This document shows, in pieces, positions 1 through 12,979 of a stretch of 64,000 nucleotides of DNA (position 1 is its first letter; the number at the start of each line of letters is the position of its first letter). The translations under genes were made by a program, and so were the position numbers. The stretch is taken from positions 224,838 to 288,837 of the forward strand of contig MU623373.1 of assembly GCA_025201765.1 (NCBI GenBank), given 5' to 3'. Below the pieces are notes generated by a model that searched no databases, was not told where the DNA came from, and saw only the letters and a program-made list of their open reading frames with translations. This DNA comes from Daldinia sp. FL1419 (taxonomy: Eukaryota > Ascomycota > Sordariomycetes > Xylariales > Hypoxylaceae).

Positions 1-366
1 CTTAGCAAAGTACGGATTAGCGAGTTCAAAATCAGGATAGAGAAACAGGGGCATATATTGCGTAATCTTGATAATCTTGATAATCTTGAACTAGCGTCAA
101 ATATACATACATCTATGTTACCAACTTGTAGAACAAAGGATGAAAGTCGAACGGTGAATTGCGCGAAGATAATGGGGTAACCGCACTACTTCTACACTTA
201 CACATCTTTCGCTCTCTTTTTCTTCTTTTTCTTTTGGCTATTTTTATGCCGCCCCCACTTCACAATTGTCATGTAGTGAAACGAATCCCTATCGTCAATG
301 TTGTTATATATCATGTACCCGGATTAGGAGGATTTCAAGATTTCCGGACTTAAACTATACATCATA
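1..366. other. Intergenic, left edge
   Basis: I see no coding sequence here. The end of the stretch is the upstream region of the small membrane-protein gene starting at 367. A short direct repeat of the type 'gataatctt' lies near 65-90. No recognisable TATA or other promoter element stands out. Confidence 0.5.
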
Positions 367-951
367 ATGAAAGAAACAAGAACTAATTCGGATCGGCCTC
401 AATCTCAATATCGGTCGGGTCCCGGCGCATATCAGCGGCAGCAACTCGTTTCAGCCAGGCTTCTAGGCCAGAAGTGGTCAACGACCAAGGTTATCCTGGT
501 CGCGTTGTCTGTAATATCTTGCGCCATTGTGCTCGGCGTCTCAATCGCGCTCGCCGCCAATCCCGATATCCAAAGTTACATTGTGCTCTGGACCGCTCCG
601 CAGGCCGGTGCGGCTCTGCTCTGGTCCGGCATCGACCTCGTTACTACATACGTGGGGAAAATAAACCACCAGACAATCCACCCAGGCGCCCACGTGGCAA
701 TACAGCTCCTGCTATGGATGGGCTTCGTTGTTGGGATTGGGTTGACGGCATACATCTTGTCGTGGGCGCTCACGTTCGCTAGCCACGACGACCGTAACGC
801 CTATCCTGATTATTACGAGTATTATCACGGCGATGACGAAAACGAATATTACGAATATTACAGTAAATACTATATCCGGTCGATGGAGGCCCTCGTGGCG
901 TTCTTAGCTCTCTTAACGTGGGTTTTATTTCAGCTTTTCGTCCGCTCATAA
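367..951 (+). CDS. Small four-helix membrane protein with Tyr-rich loop
   Basis: This single-exon frame encodes 194 residues. Hydrophobic stretches at about 41-63, 73-96, 109-135 and 173-192 suggest four membrane helices, as in many small fungal tetraspan or MARVEL-like proteins. The N-terminal 40 residues are polar and basic. Between helices 3 and 4 lies an acidic loop (about 145-169) that carries 11 tyrosines, mostly as YY pairs, among Asp and Glu. There is no signal peptide distinct from helix 1 and no catalytic motif. The ATG at 367 is the first in the frame. The family is not recognised and no function is offered. It stands alone at the edge of a long gene-free region. Confidence 0.6.
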   Translation: MKETRTNSDRPQSQYRSGPGAYQRQQLVSARLLGQKWSTTKVILVALSVISCAIVLGVSIALAANPDIQSYIVLWTAPQAGAALLWSGIDLVTTYVGKINHQTIHPGAHVAIQLLLWMGFVVGIGLTAYILSWALTFASHDDRNAYPDYYEYYHGDDENEYYEYYSKYYIRSMEALVAFLALLTWVLFQLFVRS

Positions 952-3900
952 TAGGTAGTTGCGATGCTAAGATCGTGCGTAGAATTGCACATTTCCTCTT
1001 ATTTTGCTCGGCTTGTATGGATGTGGCTCAGCGCAAAAAGACAGGCAAGAGGCCTAGTTCCATACCCCTTGAGCAACCAGGCCAGACATCGGCTAAGAAA
1101 CATGAGAAGGATAATGGGGACCAAACAGATATTTCTATATGATCGAGTCGAATATTAGGCACATCCAGGTTATGAATAGAGGGACAAATCGCATACATCT
1201 TAATGTAAATACTTATCATCTGCACACTCAAGGTAGAATAAGGCTCTGTGTCTATATCGAACGACGGCCTGGCCTAAGTTGAAGGGAGATTATGAATATC
1301 AAGACGACGCGATGACATCGCCTTCCAAAGACACATTTTAGCTATTGTTGAATAATAGTACGTATGGAGACATAGATTGTCTTCAAGGCTCTATGTAAGG
1401 CTTTTTAGAGAGTTCAATGATCATAGAAAGGTACTCGTAAAATTTTAACATAGGTACTTCGGATATCATCTAATTAGACACTACGAGGCGGTTTGACTTC
1501 GTAGTTTCTCTCTTCTCTCTTATTACTTATTACTAATTCCACGCGTAGACCATAAGCTCCCCTTTCGAAACTAGATAAATCGGCTTCCCGCGAGACACGA
1601 GTATAGGCAACGCTATATTTATACAATCTAGGTATGTACCTATAAAGCTTTAGGTTTCTTGTCTAACCTAGGTAGATATACTTAACGACTTATGCTACAC
1701 ATATACGAAAACTTAGGTGGCATGTTCGGGTCGTCGGAACAAAGATGGAATTGTTGATTTACCTACTTTGAATAATTATATTAACCAGGACATAGAGAAG
1801 TCATCGAAAACGGTGGATATGCAATAGAGATTATTGACGCTGTATAATTTAGACCTGAGCTATGTAATAAGGCAAGTGGCGGACTGAATTGAGGTCTTTT
1901 CTGAAAGCAACCTGACTACCTCCACGACAATGCGGTAAGTGGTTATGATAGCCCGTGCGCATAGAAACAGTTGATAACCGTGATAGTTATTCTTGGTTTC
2001 GTGATGGCGTTATCTTACGTTAGGCCGGCTTCGGGAATATTACCATCATACGCTGCCATGATCTACGTTGTTATCGGGCCTGTTGACTTTATACGCTATT
2101 CAGTGCTCCTTAGTTATCACGACGTTGGCGCTGCGATATATGGTTACCTATGTAGTATTTCTACGGAATTTCTTGAGTTTGACATAAGCAACGCGGGTTG
2201 TGGACCCTCCCGGCATGCTCTATTTATTCGAATGCTACCGCTGTGGCGTCCATGCCGATAATAGGCCGCTTGCGAGCTGTTCGAGTGCTTTGGGAAGAAC
2301 TTCTATATGTAGTTTAATAAGATGGTTTGCCTCTGGTTACATTTTTAATGTAGTCAATCCTTTGTCTATAGAGATGGACTTGTTAAGCTTGGTTGGCAAA
2401 TGCTTCTTATTAGTCTAGGGTAGCGGATGCTACGAGAGGTACTGGCCAGTGTCACGATAGCATATTGTAGATCAAAACTTATGTGCTGCGAGGTTATGCT
2501 AGAAGGTACGAGTTGTAATTTAACCAGTCCAAGCATCTACGGTCCGAATTGATATCAAGGAGATAATTAACATGGTGCTCGGTGTCTTCGGGCATTGTAA
2601 AATCTACGCATAGGGGCTAAAGTGAAGGTGAGCTTAGCTGGCCTATGTCAGGATGACGTGTAGTCAATAGCGGCAATACTATGGAGAAACCTGACATGTC
2701 AATATCGACTCTATACTTGCGTCTAAGTTTTGAATTTGAAAGGACCGGGAATTCCGTCCTGATCCCGAGGATATGAGGCTTGTGCTCAATGCGGCTCGGC
2801 GGGCCGGTTCTCCATAAACGCCCGGCCATTATCAGCGGTCTATCGTGCAATGTTTCAGGGTTTTGGCTGAACTCTACCTTGAGCTATAGGAAGATGTAAA
2901 GGGTAGGATAGAGAATGTTTTTTTCGTGAATAGAGGACGAACGTGTGTGTGTCACCTAACCCTTGGAAGATCTGAACAGGATCTGGGCCGTATTCGCTAC
3001 CCGTCTCAAGGGGTGCCTGGCGTTGTGACGCACGACATCAAAAAGCCTAATGGGCAGGTGAATATCAGCCAAAACCTAGCAATAAGTCTCTAAGTTAAGA
3101 TGTTGCGCTTCTTGGTGGACCCGGACTTTATGTGCTGCCACATGGACGTAGATATGTTTGACGGTTGGCATTATGTGGTTCGTCTGATTTCTGTGTGGTT
3201 GAGCATCCTCTTTCTATTGAAGAAAGGATCGCTAAGCTTCGCTTAAGGGCATAAGGTAGCCGAGTAAAAGGGAGCATAAGAGATGACACGCCGCTCTCGG
3301 CCCCGGAATGATACCCTACAAAAAACTGGACAAGAGGCCATGGGAATAATGAAAAATTGCGTCATGCACTTCTTTTACGCTGATATAGACCTTGGAAAAT
3401 AGGAGCTAAGAATTACAAATTATAGACTTCTCCTTGGATAAGAATATGTCAGCTTTAGAGTGGCATCGTGGTGGAAGCTCTTTAATAAACATAGGGTTCC
3501 CCTTATGATCCCGGGGAACCCATTATTGGATCTAGATTCGAACTTCTTGATTGGATGACCGAGTGAACAAACCAATTCATAATTCTACCTTCCCATAACT
3601 AGCTAAACACAATTGAGTTGTCATTGAGCAACCAGTGTTTTCGGAGACGGGACTTGGGCATCAAAAGGAAGTTTCTAATGTTATCGTGGGGACATAAGAA
3701 AAAAGAAAGAAAAAAAAAAGGGGGGGGATCCACGGCTCTGCCGTTGCAGTCTGAATAAGCTATGCATAGTTTTAGAACTCGATACCCGAGAGTGGAAAAC
3801 CCGCCGGTTAGATCGAGCATGGGGGTGATCATATGGATCGACGCGGCTGTCTCCTCAATAGTAAGGAGAGGGAAAAAAAAAAAAAAAAAAAGGGACGCGA

Positions 3901-4472
3901 AGCTGGGCTCCACTACACAAGGACACCTTCGAATATGGGGAATGGGGAATGGGGAATGACCTCATGCCGAATCTTTAGTAAACGGCAGCGGGTAAACTTG
4001 AGAATTGGGGTTAGATGGGGTTACCATGTTAAGTACTTCTCACGAGCGAGAAATATGTTGTTGAGGGTCTCTTCTCAAAGCTACTATTATCCCATCCCGT
4101 TCGTGCGAGGGTGAGAAGGGAGGCAATCCGGTTATTTGCCGAGCATCCCACGCGTGGCTGCGCCCCGAATAGGCGTAGCCCCTGTTGATCCGGGAGTGAA
4201 ATTGAAAAAGACGAGCCTGGACAGGTAGAGTGACAGAGTGGTAGAATAGAGTGGTGGCGGCTTGCCTTACCCTTCATATTAGGTGCGCGCGGCGAACAGC
4301 TGGTATGTTGGTATGCTGGTATGCTGGTATGATGATGATGATGGTATCCGACGGCAACGATTGGGGACGATTGATATCAACTGCATGGAATACGACAACG
4401 CGCAGAGATGCCGGAAATGTAAGGTGTATGTACGTATATATCTACCTACATATACATGTATGCATGGTTAGA

Positions 4473-4499
4473 GTAGACGTAGACGTAGACGTAGACGTA
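4473..4499 (+). repeat. GTAGAC microsatellite
   Basis: Four tandem copies of the hexamer GTAGAC plus a partial copy can be read directly. It lies in non-coding DNA. Confidence 0.9.
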
Positions 4500-7234
4500 T
4501 ATGAGGTAGACTTATCGAGTAACGAGTGACGAATAGAAGCTGAGTAGCAACGAAGAGCAACCGTTGGTTCGCGGATGACATCTCCTGACGCATATCGAGT
4601 CCTTCCCAGATTTTCACGAGGAGAAAAAAAAAAAAAAAAAAGACGTGACATGTCGATGGCATGAAAATGTCATTTCTATTTATTAAAGAGGATTGACGGA
4701 TATCTAGGCCTGTTGGTGGTTGCGTAGTATTCGGGATTGCATCCTTCCTTCAGTTGGGTTGAGCTGTTAAACCTGTTGAACCCCTATCTTGCCTTGATAC
4801 TCGCACCTGTACTCGATCAATTGAGCCCTATTGCTATTTTTACGCGTGTGGAATCAGGTATTGTACTTTACATGTGCATTATTGAGTACCTCTTTTGAAA
4901 TTGTATATACCCTCACATACTTACATACCTGGGACTTACATCTTCAACTACCATATTACACCCTACACCATACGCAACTATATACGCTCGCCAATTACCT
5001 GACAAACTACCTGCACATGTATGTACTTCGGTCCTAATAACTCGATGGATGTCCATTAATCTGCTCTTATCAGTCAATCTTTTTTTTTTGCCTTCTCCCT
5101 CCCACTCAATCTCAATTATGAAGTCCTCGGCCCTTCTTGACTATTTCTCGTTTTATATGCATAGTATATGCACACCTGCATTGGCTTTTATAATCCTGGT
5201 CGTTCAAAAAGAAAAAAAGAAAAAAAAGAAAAAGAAAAAAGGCTAGATAGGCATCTTAAGGAGGTAAGGAAGTAGAGATAAACGAGAGGCGGAGGGAGGG
5301 TGGAGATGGGATGGAGAAGAAAAGTCGAATATAGTAGCTCTCGAATAACTATCAAAACCACTCGCCCTGCTGTATTTTTTTCTGCTTTACCTAAAGCTGG
5401 CAAAGCTAAAGAAAGGAAACTGGAAAGTCACAGTCGCCTTTTTTGCACGGACGCGTAGCTGGGCTGGGCTATTGGATGGTGTGAGTGGATGCCCTGGTCT
5501 CACCGAGCTTCCTTTCCGGTCTATTGACGCCGTCGAGATCTTCGAAGGAGAGATAAAAAAAAAAAAAAAAAAAAAAGGTCCCTCCATGTTTGAAGGTGAC
5601 TTTGGATGGTTACGAGATACCTGCCTATCAAAGCTTTAATGGTCGGGTTAATTTAGAAATAAGTTTACCACTTTGTAGATGCGTAGTTCCCATCTCGCTT
5701 TTTCCAGCTCTTCCCTGATACCGGCATCGGTGCTGCTTCTATTCTTCTTCGTCAATCATATCCACGGATGTACGTGCCTATCATGTCAGACTTGGTAAGC
5801 ATGCATGTGGTTATTAGGGTCTGTTCCAAGGATCGATCTATCGCTCTGCATGGACAACACTACAAGCGGCGGTACAAGTCGTAGTTATGGGTGCCAATAT
5901 GCGCCGGTCTGAAATGTCCAATGTCCAATCCAAGTCAGTACGAATATGTATGAAGCATACTATTATATCTGTGAGCGTGTATGTACGGATGTAGGTAGTA
6001 GGTATGTAAATATATGAGGCAAGTATATGTAGGTAGGTATGTAGGTGTAGGTAGGTAGTATGCCCTAAATGGGTAATATGAACGGGCGAGGTACCTAGCT
6101 GAAGAGTACATGTATTATTAAACCACAAATGTTGTACGGGTACCTATGTACATACAATCATGTACGTCGTGGCAGTACCTAGGTAGCATTTGCTGATACA
6201 ATACAGCTAATACAGTTAATTGCGCACGAAGCTGTTACTGTATTTTCTAGTCTTCGGGTACCTATTTTTTATTTTTAGTCTTGGGTTCTTCTTTCCTTTT
6301 GATAGTTTTCGACTAGGGGCCTGGCTAACCAGGTGACTTCAAGGTATTAGGATGTATCTTGGAGAATCTACCCAGGTACATCATGCTATATGCAGAACAT
6401 AATGTTACTAGGTAAAATTCTATTAAGGGTTTAGGAGAAGGTTTTAAGATGGACAATGTACTTTTTACTTGATAAGAAGACAAAATAAAGTGCGTACCTA
6501 ACTACATGGTACCTTGCGTCTTGACCCACACAGTATTCCAAAAACCGTATGGCTTACTCTTTTTTTCTGTCCTACCAGAGGTATCCTTCATTCTTTTTTT
6601 ATTTTAAAAATTTTTCTAATACATTTAATTGATTGATATGTGAGGTACGTACCATACCTACCTATGTAACATTAGGTAGTTGACGCTACACGGCGGACCG
6701 CCAAAGCAGCCTCAGGGCTCCATCAGGATCCAATTTCTCCAATCTTTTTTTTCTAGTTCCCCTGGTTCTTCGTTTACTTGTCAAGGCTTGTAAGCTCGTT
6801 TTGATTTCCTCAGGCCGGGCAAGCTTTTTGCAGGACCGGACACTAGGACAAAAGGAGCAACGAGTGGCCTCTTTACGGAGAAAACGCAACAAATGCGCCG
6901 ACGACTCGAGCTAACTGGAATCTCGGCCCAGTGTCGCGTCGAAACACCTCGAACATCGCACCACCACTTTGCAGACTTGCAGCGCTTGCAGGACTTGCAG
7001 GACTTGCAGTACAACACTCAGCACAACACTCAGCACTTGGACGCTTGGACGGTTTGGATTGCTGGTTGCTGGTCTTCCTGCACCTAACTGCTCCCTTATA
7101 CCCTTTTGGTACCCTCCTCTTCTGTCTGTAGTACCTCTCCTGTGCGCGCGCCTCTGATGTATGCCAAATGTACGTGTGTATTCTAGTCCATGTCTACCTA
7201 CATTGCCTAGTCTACATACATCACACATAACATA

Positions 7235-7440
7235 CACTACCTATACATGTATGTACGTATGTATGTGTTCTCTTCGTGTGCTGAACCCCCACTCCCCCCT
7301 TCTCTCTGGGATCTGATCCCCTTGTTCCTCTCGTCTCGGCTACGCATAGTCACGTACGTACATACATACATCCATACTTCCTTACATCCCATATATACAT
7401 AAAATACAATACGTACGTACGTATGTACATCAGCCCCCCT
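7235..7440. repeat. TACG/TACA-type degenerate simple sequence
   Basis: Alternating tetranucleotides such as TACG, TATG and TACA recur through this stretch, in two main blocks around a less repetitive middle. It is probably upstream DNA or leader of the Zn2Cys6 gene at 7756. No protein is supported. Confidence 0.6.
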
Positions 7441-7755
7441 ACACACCATACCGTACATACCCTGACGTGCAGATTATAGAAAAAAAAAAAGAAAAAAAGA
7501 ACTGGCAGACAAGGCGGTACACAACAGGTAGCTTAGCTCTCTGGCTGGGCCACGCCCACCGTTCGAGGCGCTGGAACCAGACCAGATAGGTCCCGTCCCC
7601 GTCTCCGTTCACGTCCACGAACCACGAACCCCCGTCCCCTGCCAGCCCTAGGTCGGGTTTCGTGACTTGGCCCCCCCTTACGCAGCACCTTGGAATCGGC
7701 GTGCCCCTGCTCAGATCGCGCCCCCATAAAAAATTGCAAATTAAAATCAAATCAA

Positions 7756-10700
7756 ATGGCAGAGGCACAACAGGAACAGCCACAGGCTCATCAACCTCAG
7801 CCTGAACCCGTCTTTGCCGCCGCTGAAGAACTAGCCCATGCCCTCCCACATCAATCGCGGGACAAGTCTCCATTATCACAAGCTACTCAAGAGCAGGAAA
7901 ATATCCAAGGGGCGCAGGGGCAGGTACAGGTACGGGTAGAGGCACAGGCACAGGCAGAGCCGGATGCCCAAGATTTTGATCACGCACACGCACGCGCACG
8001 CGCACCAACTCCAAACTTACACTCTGCAAATAATGCAACGACGACAGTAGCCGCCGCCCACGCGCAGGAGCAGGAGTGGGCACGAGAAAAGGAACAGGAA
8101 AAGGAACAAGAACGCGAGCAGGGACACCAGCTTCTTCCGGATCACTCCCCCACCGACGGCGTTAAACTAACCTCGACACCAACTTCGATATCCACACTAG
8201 CGACAGCCTCACCCGCAGCTGATCCAGTCGTGACCATCTTCACTGCTGACCAGAATACTCTATCTTCGGCGGCCGCCGCCATCAACGGCGCTCTGCCCGA
8301 AGAGCAAGAGCAGGAGTCACACCAGCAGCAACACCAGCAGCAAGACGCTGTTGTGCCCTCGCCGGAAGTCATGTCGAACAACCCGCCTCACCATCCACAG
8401 GGGCCGCCTCGACAGCCCAATAGCTACCCGAACCCTACAGCATACGCGACGCCTGCAATGGCGACTACACATTATGGATATGCGACCCCGGTAGGTCAAG
8501 GACCAGACGCATACCGGGCGAGTGCAAGCGTTCCTAGTAACGCTATGGCATTACCAAGCATGCGCACGTTTGATCCGGCTCAGCAGCAAGCCCAGCAACA
8601 GCAGCACATGGCGATGGCGATACCTATGAACCCTGTCCCATCAGTCCCCTCGATGTCGGCCCAACAGCACATGTCTTATTTCACACAACAACCTGTACCT
8701 ATGACTGCGAACAACCCATACGCCCTACCCCCCGAAGCACTAAGACCACAATATGCCCTACCTCCAAGCGGGCCAGGTAGTGTGCTAGGTGGTCGACATA
8801 AGAAGGTAATTGGAATAATGTTATCCCCCTTTAGGATTGTTCTCGTTTAATTGGCAACTGACCTGGTGATGTTTGTGTGCCACCGTAGGAAATAAAGCGT
8901 CGAACCAAAACAGGCTGTCTGACGTGCCGAAAGAGACGTATAAAGGTATGTGTATTCTATTATCTCATAATGATGAATTTACCTCAGTTTCTTTTCCTTC
9001 CTCCTTTCAATATGCACATGAGGGTTGCGTTATGAAACGAGAAATAGAACGACGAAATCATGGGATTGATTGTGGGTAGAAGATACGAATAAAGGAGAAA
9101 AATGGGCGAAGATGCATTAGGGACCTAAAGATGTCTGAGGACGGTTTTTTTGGGGGTCTTTTTTTTTTGGATAATTGTCAATGGGTCAATTTTCACACTC
9201 GAATTGGGGTTTCGCTTAAAGAGAAAAGGGAGCTACGAACAAGCGAGCAAAGCAAAAGCGAGCAAGTGCAAGCAAGCAAGCAATACATCGCGCCAGTGCC
9301 CGAGTAACCTTAAAACAATTCTTAGGTCCTGTCTAGGCGAACAAAAAACCCCCCCTCCCTGGATCCAAAATTTTAACATTTGTCAATCGCCGGGAGCTAC
9401 CCCCGGAAACTTCTAAAAAAGCAAGAGCTTTCCCCTCCTTTTAAAGTTTCTAGGTGGTCGATCCCGAGCCCCAAAACTCTAAGAGCTCTAGGGTAGCTCA
9501 AAGTTTATAGCTCAGCTCAAATAGCTAAGAGCTTTGCTTGTATTTTCGACCTTTTTTTATTTTCCCCACCTTTGATTTTATGTAACCTCTTTTTTCTTCT
9601 TTTATAAAAAACGTCATTTCTGAAGCAAACAATTACCTCCTAGTGGTTCCATGTGCACTGTTTGTTCTTTTATTTGATGATTGATTTTAGTTTTGGTTAT
9701 GCGTGTGCATTTATACAATATTTACCATTACAACTGAGTTCGGTTGCTAAATATCAATTTACATTCTACAGTGCGACGAGCAGCACCCAGTCTGCAAAAA
9801 CTGTCAGAAATCCAAACGCGAGTGTCTGGGTTACGATCCGATATTTAAGAACCAACAACAGCAGCATCACACCAATATCCGACCAGCTCCTAATAACTCG
9901 TCGGCCTCCTCTTCTACCGTACCGTCAAGCCGACCTCCCACCTCTTCCACACCCGTGTCTGGTAGTGCGCAAGCCCAGACTTCTTATACTGCTACCCTCC
10001 CCCCGGTAATATCTAATACCACTCCTACTACCGCACCATTCACTGGAAACCTGACAGCCGCGGGAACAGCTGCGTCGTCGGTCAAGAGCGAGCCCGCTCT
10101 TGAGTACCCAGCCGCTATCGATCCTACTTTAGAGACTGTATTGACCACCACGAGTACGTCGCCTTCTCATTTCCAAGCCACCACACCCATTACCCCAATT
10201 CTTCCTCATAGCCCGTTTGGTATATCCCATCTTAGAGGTGGTCCTCCGTTTGTCCCCTTGTATCTCACCGCTTCGCATTCTTTGGTCCCTCCTTTTCGGC
10301 AACAGACATCGGCTTACTCTGGTTTCCAGCAAGGAAGATGAAAGTCCACGAGCTCGTAGGACTGACCGGCACTGTCCCCCCGACCCTCGAGTCACCTCTC
10401 ACCAACGATAAGCTGGCTGATGTAAGGGACCTGTATGACCAGGTTTACGCTCCCGGCCTTGAGAAGTTCTTTGAGACGGAGTGGTACACGAAGCCTCAAG
10501 GTGTTAGTGCCTTGATGTCTAACACGGCTGTCAATGAGATGTTGGCAGGCTTTTTACAGTCTATGGCCAAGACGGATGCTAATGATGTTGCTGGGATGCA
10601 ATATTCGGCGAACCTCGAGTTCCGAGTGGTTTGGGATTTGACCACATTAGTATACATATCGGAATACAAGATTAACACTGGGGAGCATTTACCACTCCCA

Positions 10701-11195
10701 GACGATGGATCCGAAGCACGGAATCGAGTAGCGGTATTCGAGGCGTTGTTATCAGGCGAGCACCTTGACCAGAACCTTCTTCACCCACCCCCTGCGAGCG
10801 CCGATATACGACTTCACCGAGTCAGGGAATTCAAGTTCTGGTATCTCCTTGCCGAATTTCTCCGTGTGAGAGACCAACCCGGTGTAGATGCGACGCGCCA
10901 ACGCGATTATTTTCTCGGCCAGTTGCGCGAGCTGCTGGATGGACGCGAAAACCGAGATGTTCTTTATTCCCTTGCCGTTATTCGTGCACTTGCGCCGAAC
11001 TTCCCTCCGGATTTTGAGAGTACCTTGCCTCCGCATCTTGACGAAACGGATCCCAAAAGCAAGCTAGCTGTGGCTCGTAAATTTATACAAGACGAGTCTC
11101 AGGTTACTGGGGGCACTACCAACGTCGTTCGTCGTTTCTCGGAGCTTGCGGTCAGGGCCTTTATCGCTCCTGGGAGCAATATTACCCGGAGATAA
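7756..11195 (+). CDS. Zn(2)-Cys(6) transcription factor (moc3-like)
   Basis: Four exons are proposed: 7756-8805, 8889-8945, 9772-10219 and 10330-11195, giving 806 residues in a consistent frame. The zinc cluster sits mid-protein at about 360-387 and fits CX2CX6CX6CX2CX6C; it is a nuclear DNA-binding domain. It is preceded by about 350 residues rich in Gln, Ala, Glu and Pro. The C-terminal 280 residues resemble the conserved helical region of fungal C6 regulators of the moc3 type (family memory). The start at 7756 has a good context; an in-frame codon at 7690 adds 22 non-conserved residues. Intron 2 is 826 nt and splits the cluster between its second and third cysteines. The third intron is least certain: donor GTATAT at 10220, acceptor 10329 or 10305, both in frame. 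It explains why two overlapping frames meet at 10338. Confidence 0.8.
8946..9771 (+). other. 826-nt intron inside the zinc-cluster codons
   Basis: The intron begins GTATGT and ends CTACAG. Its flanking exons encode the two halves of the Zn2Cys6 cluster (cysteines 1-2 upstream, 3-6 downstream). At 826 nt it is roughly ten times longer than the other introns here. It contains T-rich tracts and repeats of the AGCGAGCAAG/AGCAAGCAAG kind near 9240-9290. No coding sequence inside it is convincing. Confidence 0.75.
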
Positions 11196-12979
11196 ACTCC
11201 ACTACGCAATTATCCTTATTACAGTAACGATGTATTAATATGCAGGTGGGGGATTAAGCAGATTTTTTTTGTAGCACCTGAGAACACGGAGTGTAGAGGG
11301 TAGCGTTTCCTCTTCGTTCTGTATCTAACCCCTTCGATTATCGACTTTTTCCTTTCCCTGCCTGTATCACCTTTGGGATGTGCTACGGGTAGTAGTGGAT
11401 TGTCTAGTCGAGGAATTGTAGCGACTAGGACCGAAGAAGGGATGGGTTTAATCGGCGTTGCGGCATGCTACGAAGCACCCCCCAAAATGAGACTACGTTT
11501 ACGTCTTCTTTTAGTCACCGAATACGATGTACGATTAAGTGTTGAAGGAGCGTCTGCGACAAAAGGTGACGGTAGGGCAAAGGGTGTTGCCTCTTTTTAT
11601 TCTCAATGAGATGTAGCAGGTAAATTTTCGACGTCTATGGCGGGTATTTGTTGATAGTAAGGAGGGCAACAGAGCAAGAGATATTAGGTACGAGATTCGG
11701 AACAGACTTCTTCCAGATGTACGAGGTAAAAGTTCTCATGTTGGGCTGCGCATTCCTTCGTGAAGCGGGCTCATTCGGACGGGTAGCTATAGAAAGCTTT
11801 CGACTAACGCGGCATCATAGAACTTACACGGTAGATAAAAAGAGATGGATTTTATAAATAGGTAGTTGTGATGTGTGGTATATAGGATTCGATGGAATGT
11901 CCCGACGAAGTGCGGCGCGAAAATACCCATGCGAACTGATTCAAAATGGACACAAGATACCAATGATCAAGAGTATATTTCAAATGATTCTATAAATGTC
12001 AGCATATGTCCCTTGAAAGGTGATATCGCAGATTGCTATCGATATTTCGGGGAAATGAGCGACGTGTAGATTTAATTCCATACCTGACGTCGAAGTTTGC
12101 TATGAGGTATTCAGGAGCCAGCCATTTCGACGTCTAACCGAATAGTATGGGTTGGCCAGTAAATTACAATCTACAGGATAATAAACTAAGATTTTCGAGG
12201 GCCTTATTGTTTAGCTTCACTATAATTGCCCCTTTATAAACTGCGGGAGGTAGCAGATAAAAGCCCCTTATTGAAGCCGAGTGTCGTGATATTCGGCAAT
12301 CTATTGCTGAAGCTAGCTAGGGTTGGAGAATTCCCATATTTTCTGACAGTTATTATGATACGTAAGGCAAAGCAATTGTAGCAATGTGTACCTTTGACGT
12401 ATAAGAATAGCAAAGTCTCCGGCTAGACGATGGAAGGAATATCCGGTATCTGTCGTGGAGAAGCTCGATTGCAAAATGTATTTTGTATTTGGATCTAGGA
12501 CTAACTACGACAAGCAGACTACGGTGAACCAAACTATACTGACACAGACATGTCACAAATACTATTTCCATCACGTTTGTGGATAATTATGTTTAGGTAG
12601 AAAATGCGCATGGGTTGCTTCTATTTTCTATCCAGATCCGGTTGACGGATATTGTTCAGCTTTTTTCTTTTAGCTGCATGAACCTTAGTCGACTATTTCC
12701 TCGGTCTTTCAAATCTCAAACGCCATGAGGGGAATCATGTCATAGATCAAAATGCCAACGCCGTTTTTGTTGAAAAAAATGACCCGCCGGCACTCCTGGC
12801 CCTTTTTGATTCCTCATGCCCTTATTTCCCCAATGCCAGTTAATGCGTAGACTCATGCTTGTTGAAACACAGACCAACCCCACGTAGTTGAGGGGATTAA
12901 GCGAGTTATATATGAACTCGACTGTAGACGCACAATGTTGACGATCGTGCGTGTTGATAATTGATGTACATGGCTAAAA
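11196..12979. other. Intergenic between convergent genes
   Basis: This 1.8-kb stretch lies between the 3' ends of the Zn2Cys6 gene (+) and the SAHH gene (-). Short frames such as those near 11373-11609 and 11648-11857 show no family resemblance. No RNA gene or repeat was recognised. Confidence 0.5.

Larger units (their letters stand above)
952..7755. other. 6.8-kb gene-free region rich in simple sequence
   Basis: No frame here looks like a real gene. The short frames have no recognisable motif and overlap low-complexity DNA. The stretch holds several long A or T runs (about 3873-3890, 4622-4641, 5553-5576), a GTAGAC tandem repeat (4473-4499), TACG/TACA/TACC-type simple sequence (about 5960-6060 and 7235-7440) and a copy of the palindrome TACCTAGGTA (6176-6185). 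Base composition is not extremely AT-rich, so this is not a RIP block like the one at 39.6-47.1 kb. The last kilobase is presumably the promoter and 5' leader of the Zn2Cys6 gene. Confidence 0.5.

Noticed and set aside
1971..2418. Two overlapping hydrophobic frames
   Set aside because: No conserved pattern or start context; likely chance open frames in non-coding DNA.
3490..3560. Possible tRNA from a GATTCGAACTT-like word
   Set aside because: No matching acceptor stem, D-loop or anticodon arm could be paired around it. No other tRNA-like box was convincing.
7439..7879. 146-residue minus-strand frame overlapping the Zn2Cys6 start
   Set aside because: It has no family features, crosses simple repeats and opposes the coding start at 7756.
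10338..11195. Separate gene starting at ATG 10338
   Set aside because: It continues the C-terminal domain of the Zn2Cys6 factor and is joined in frame by an intron ending at 10329 or 10305.
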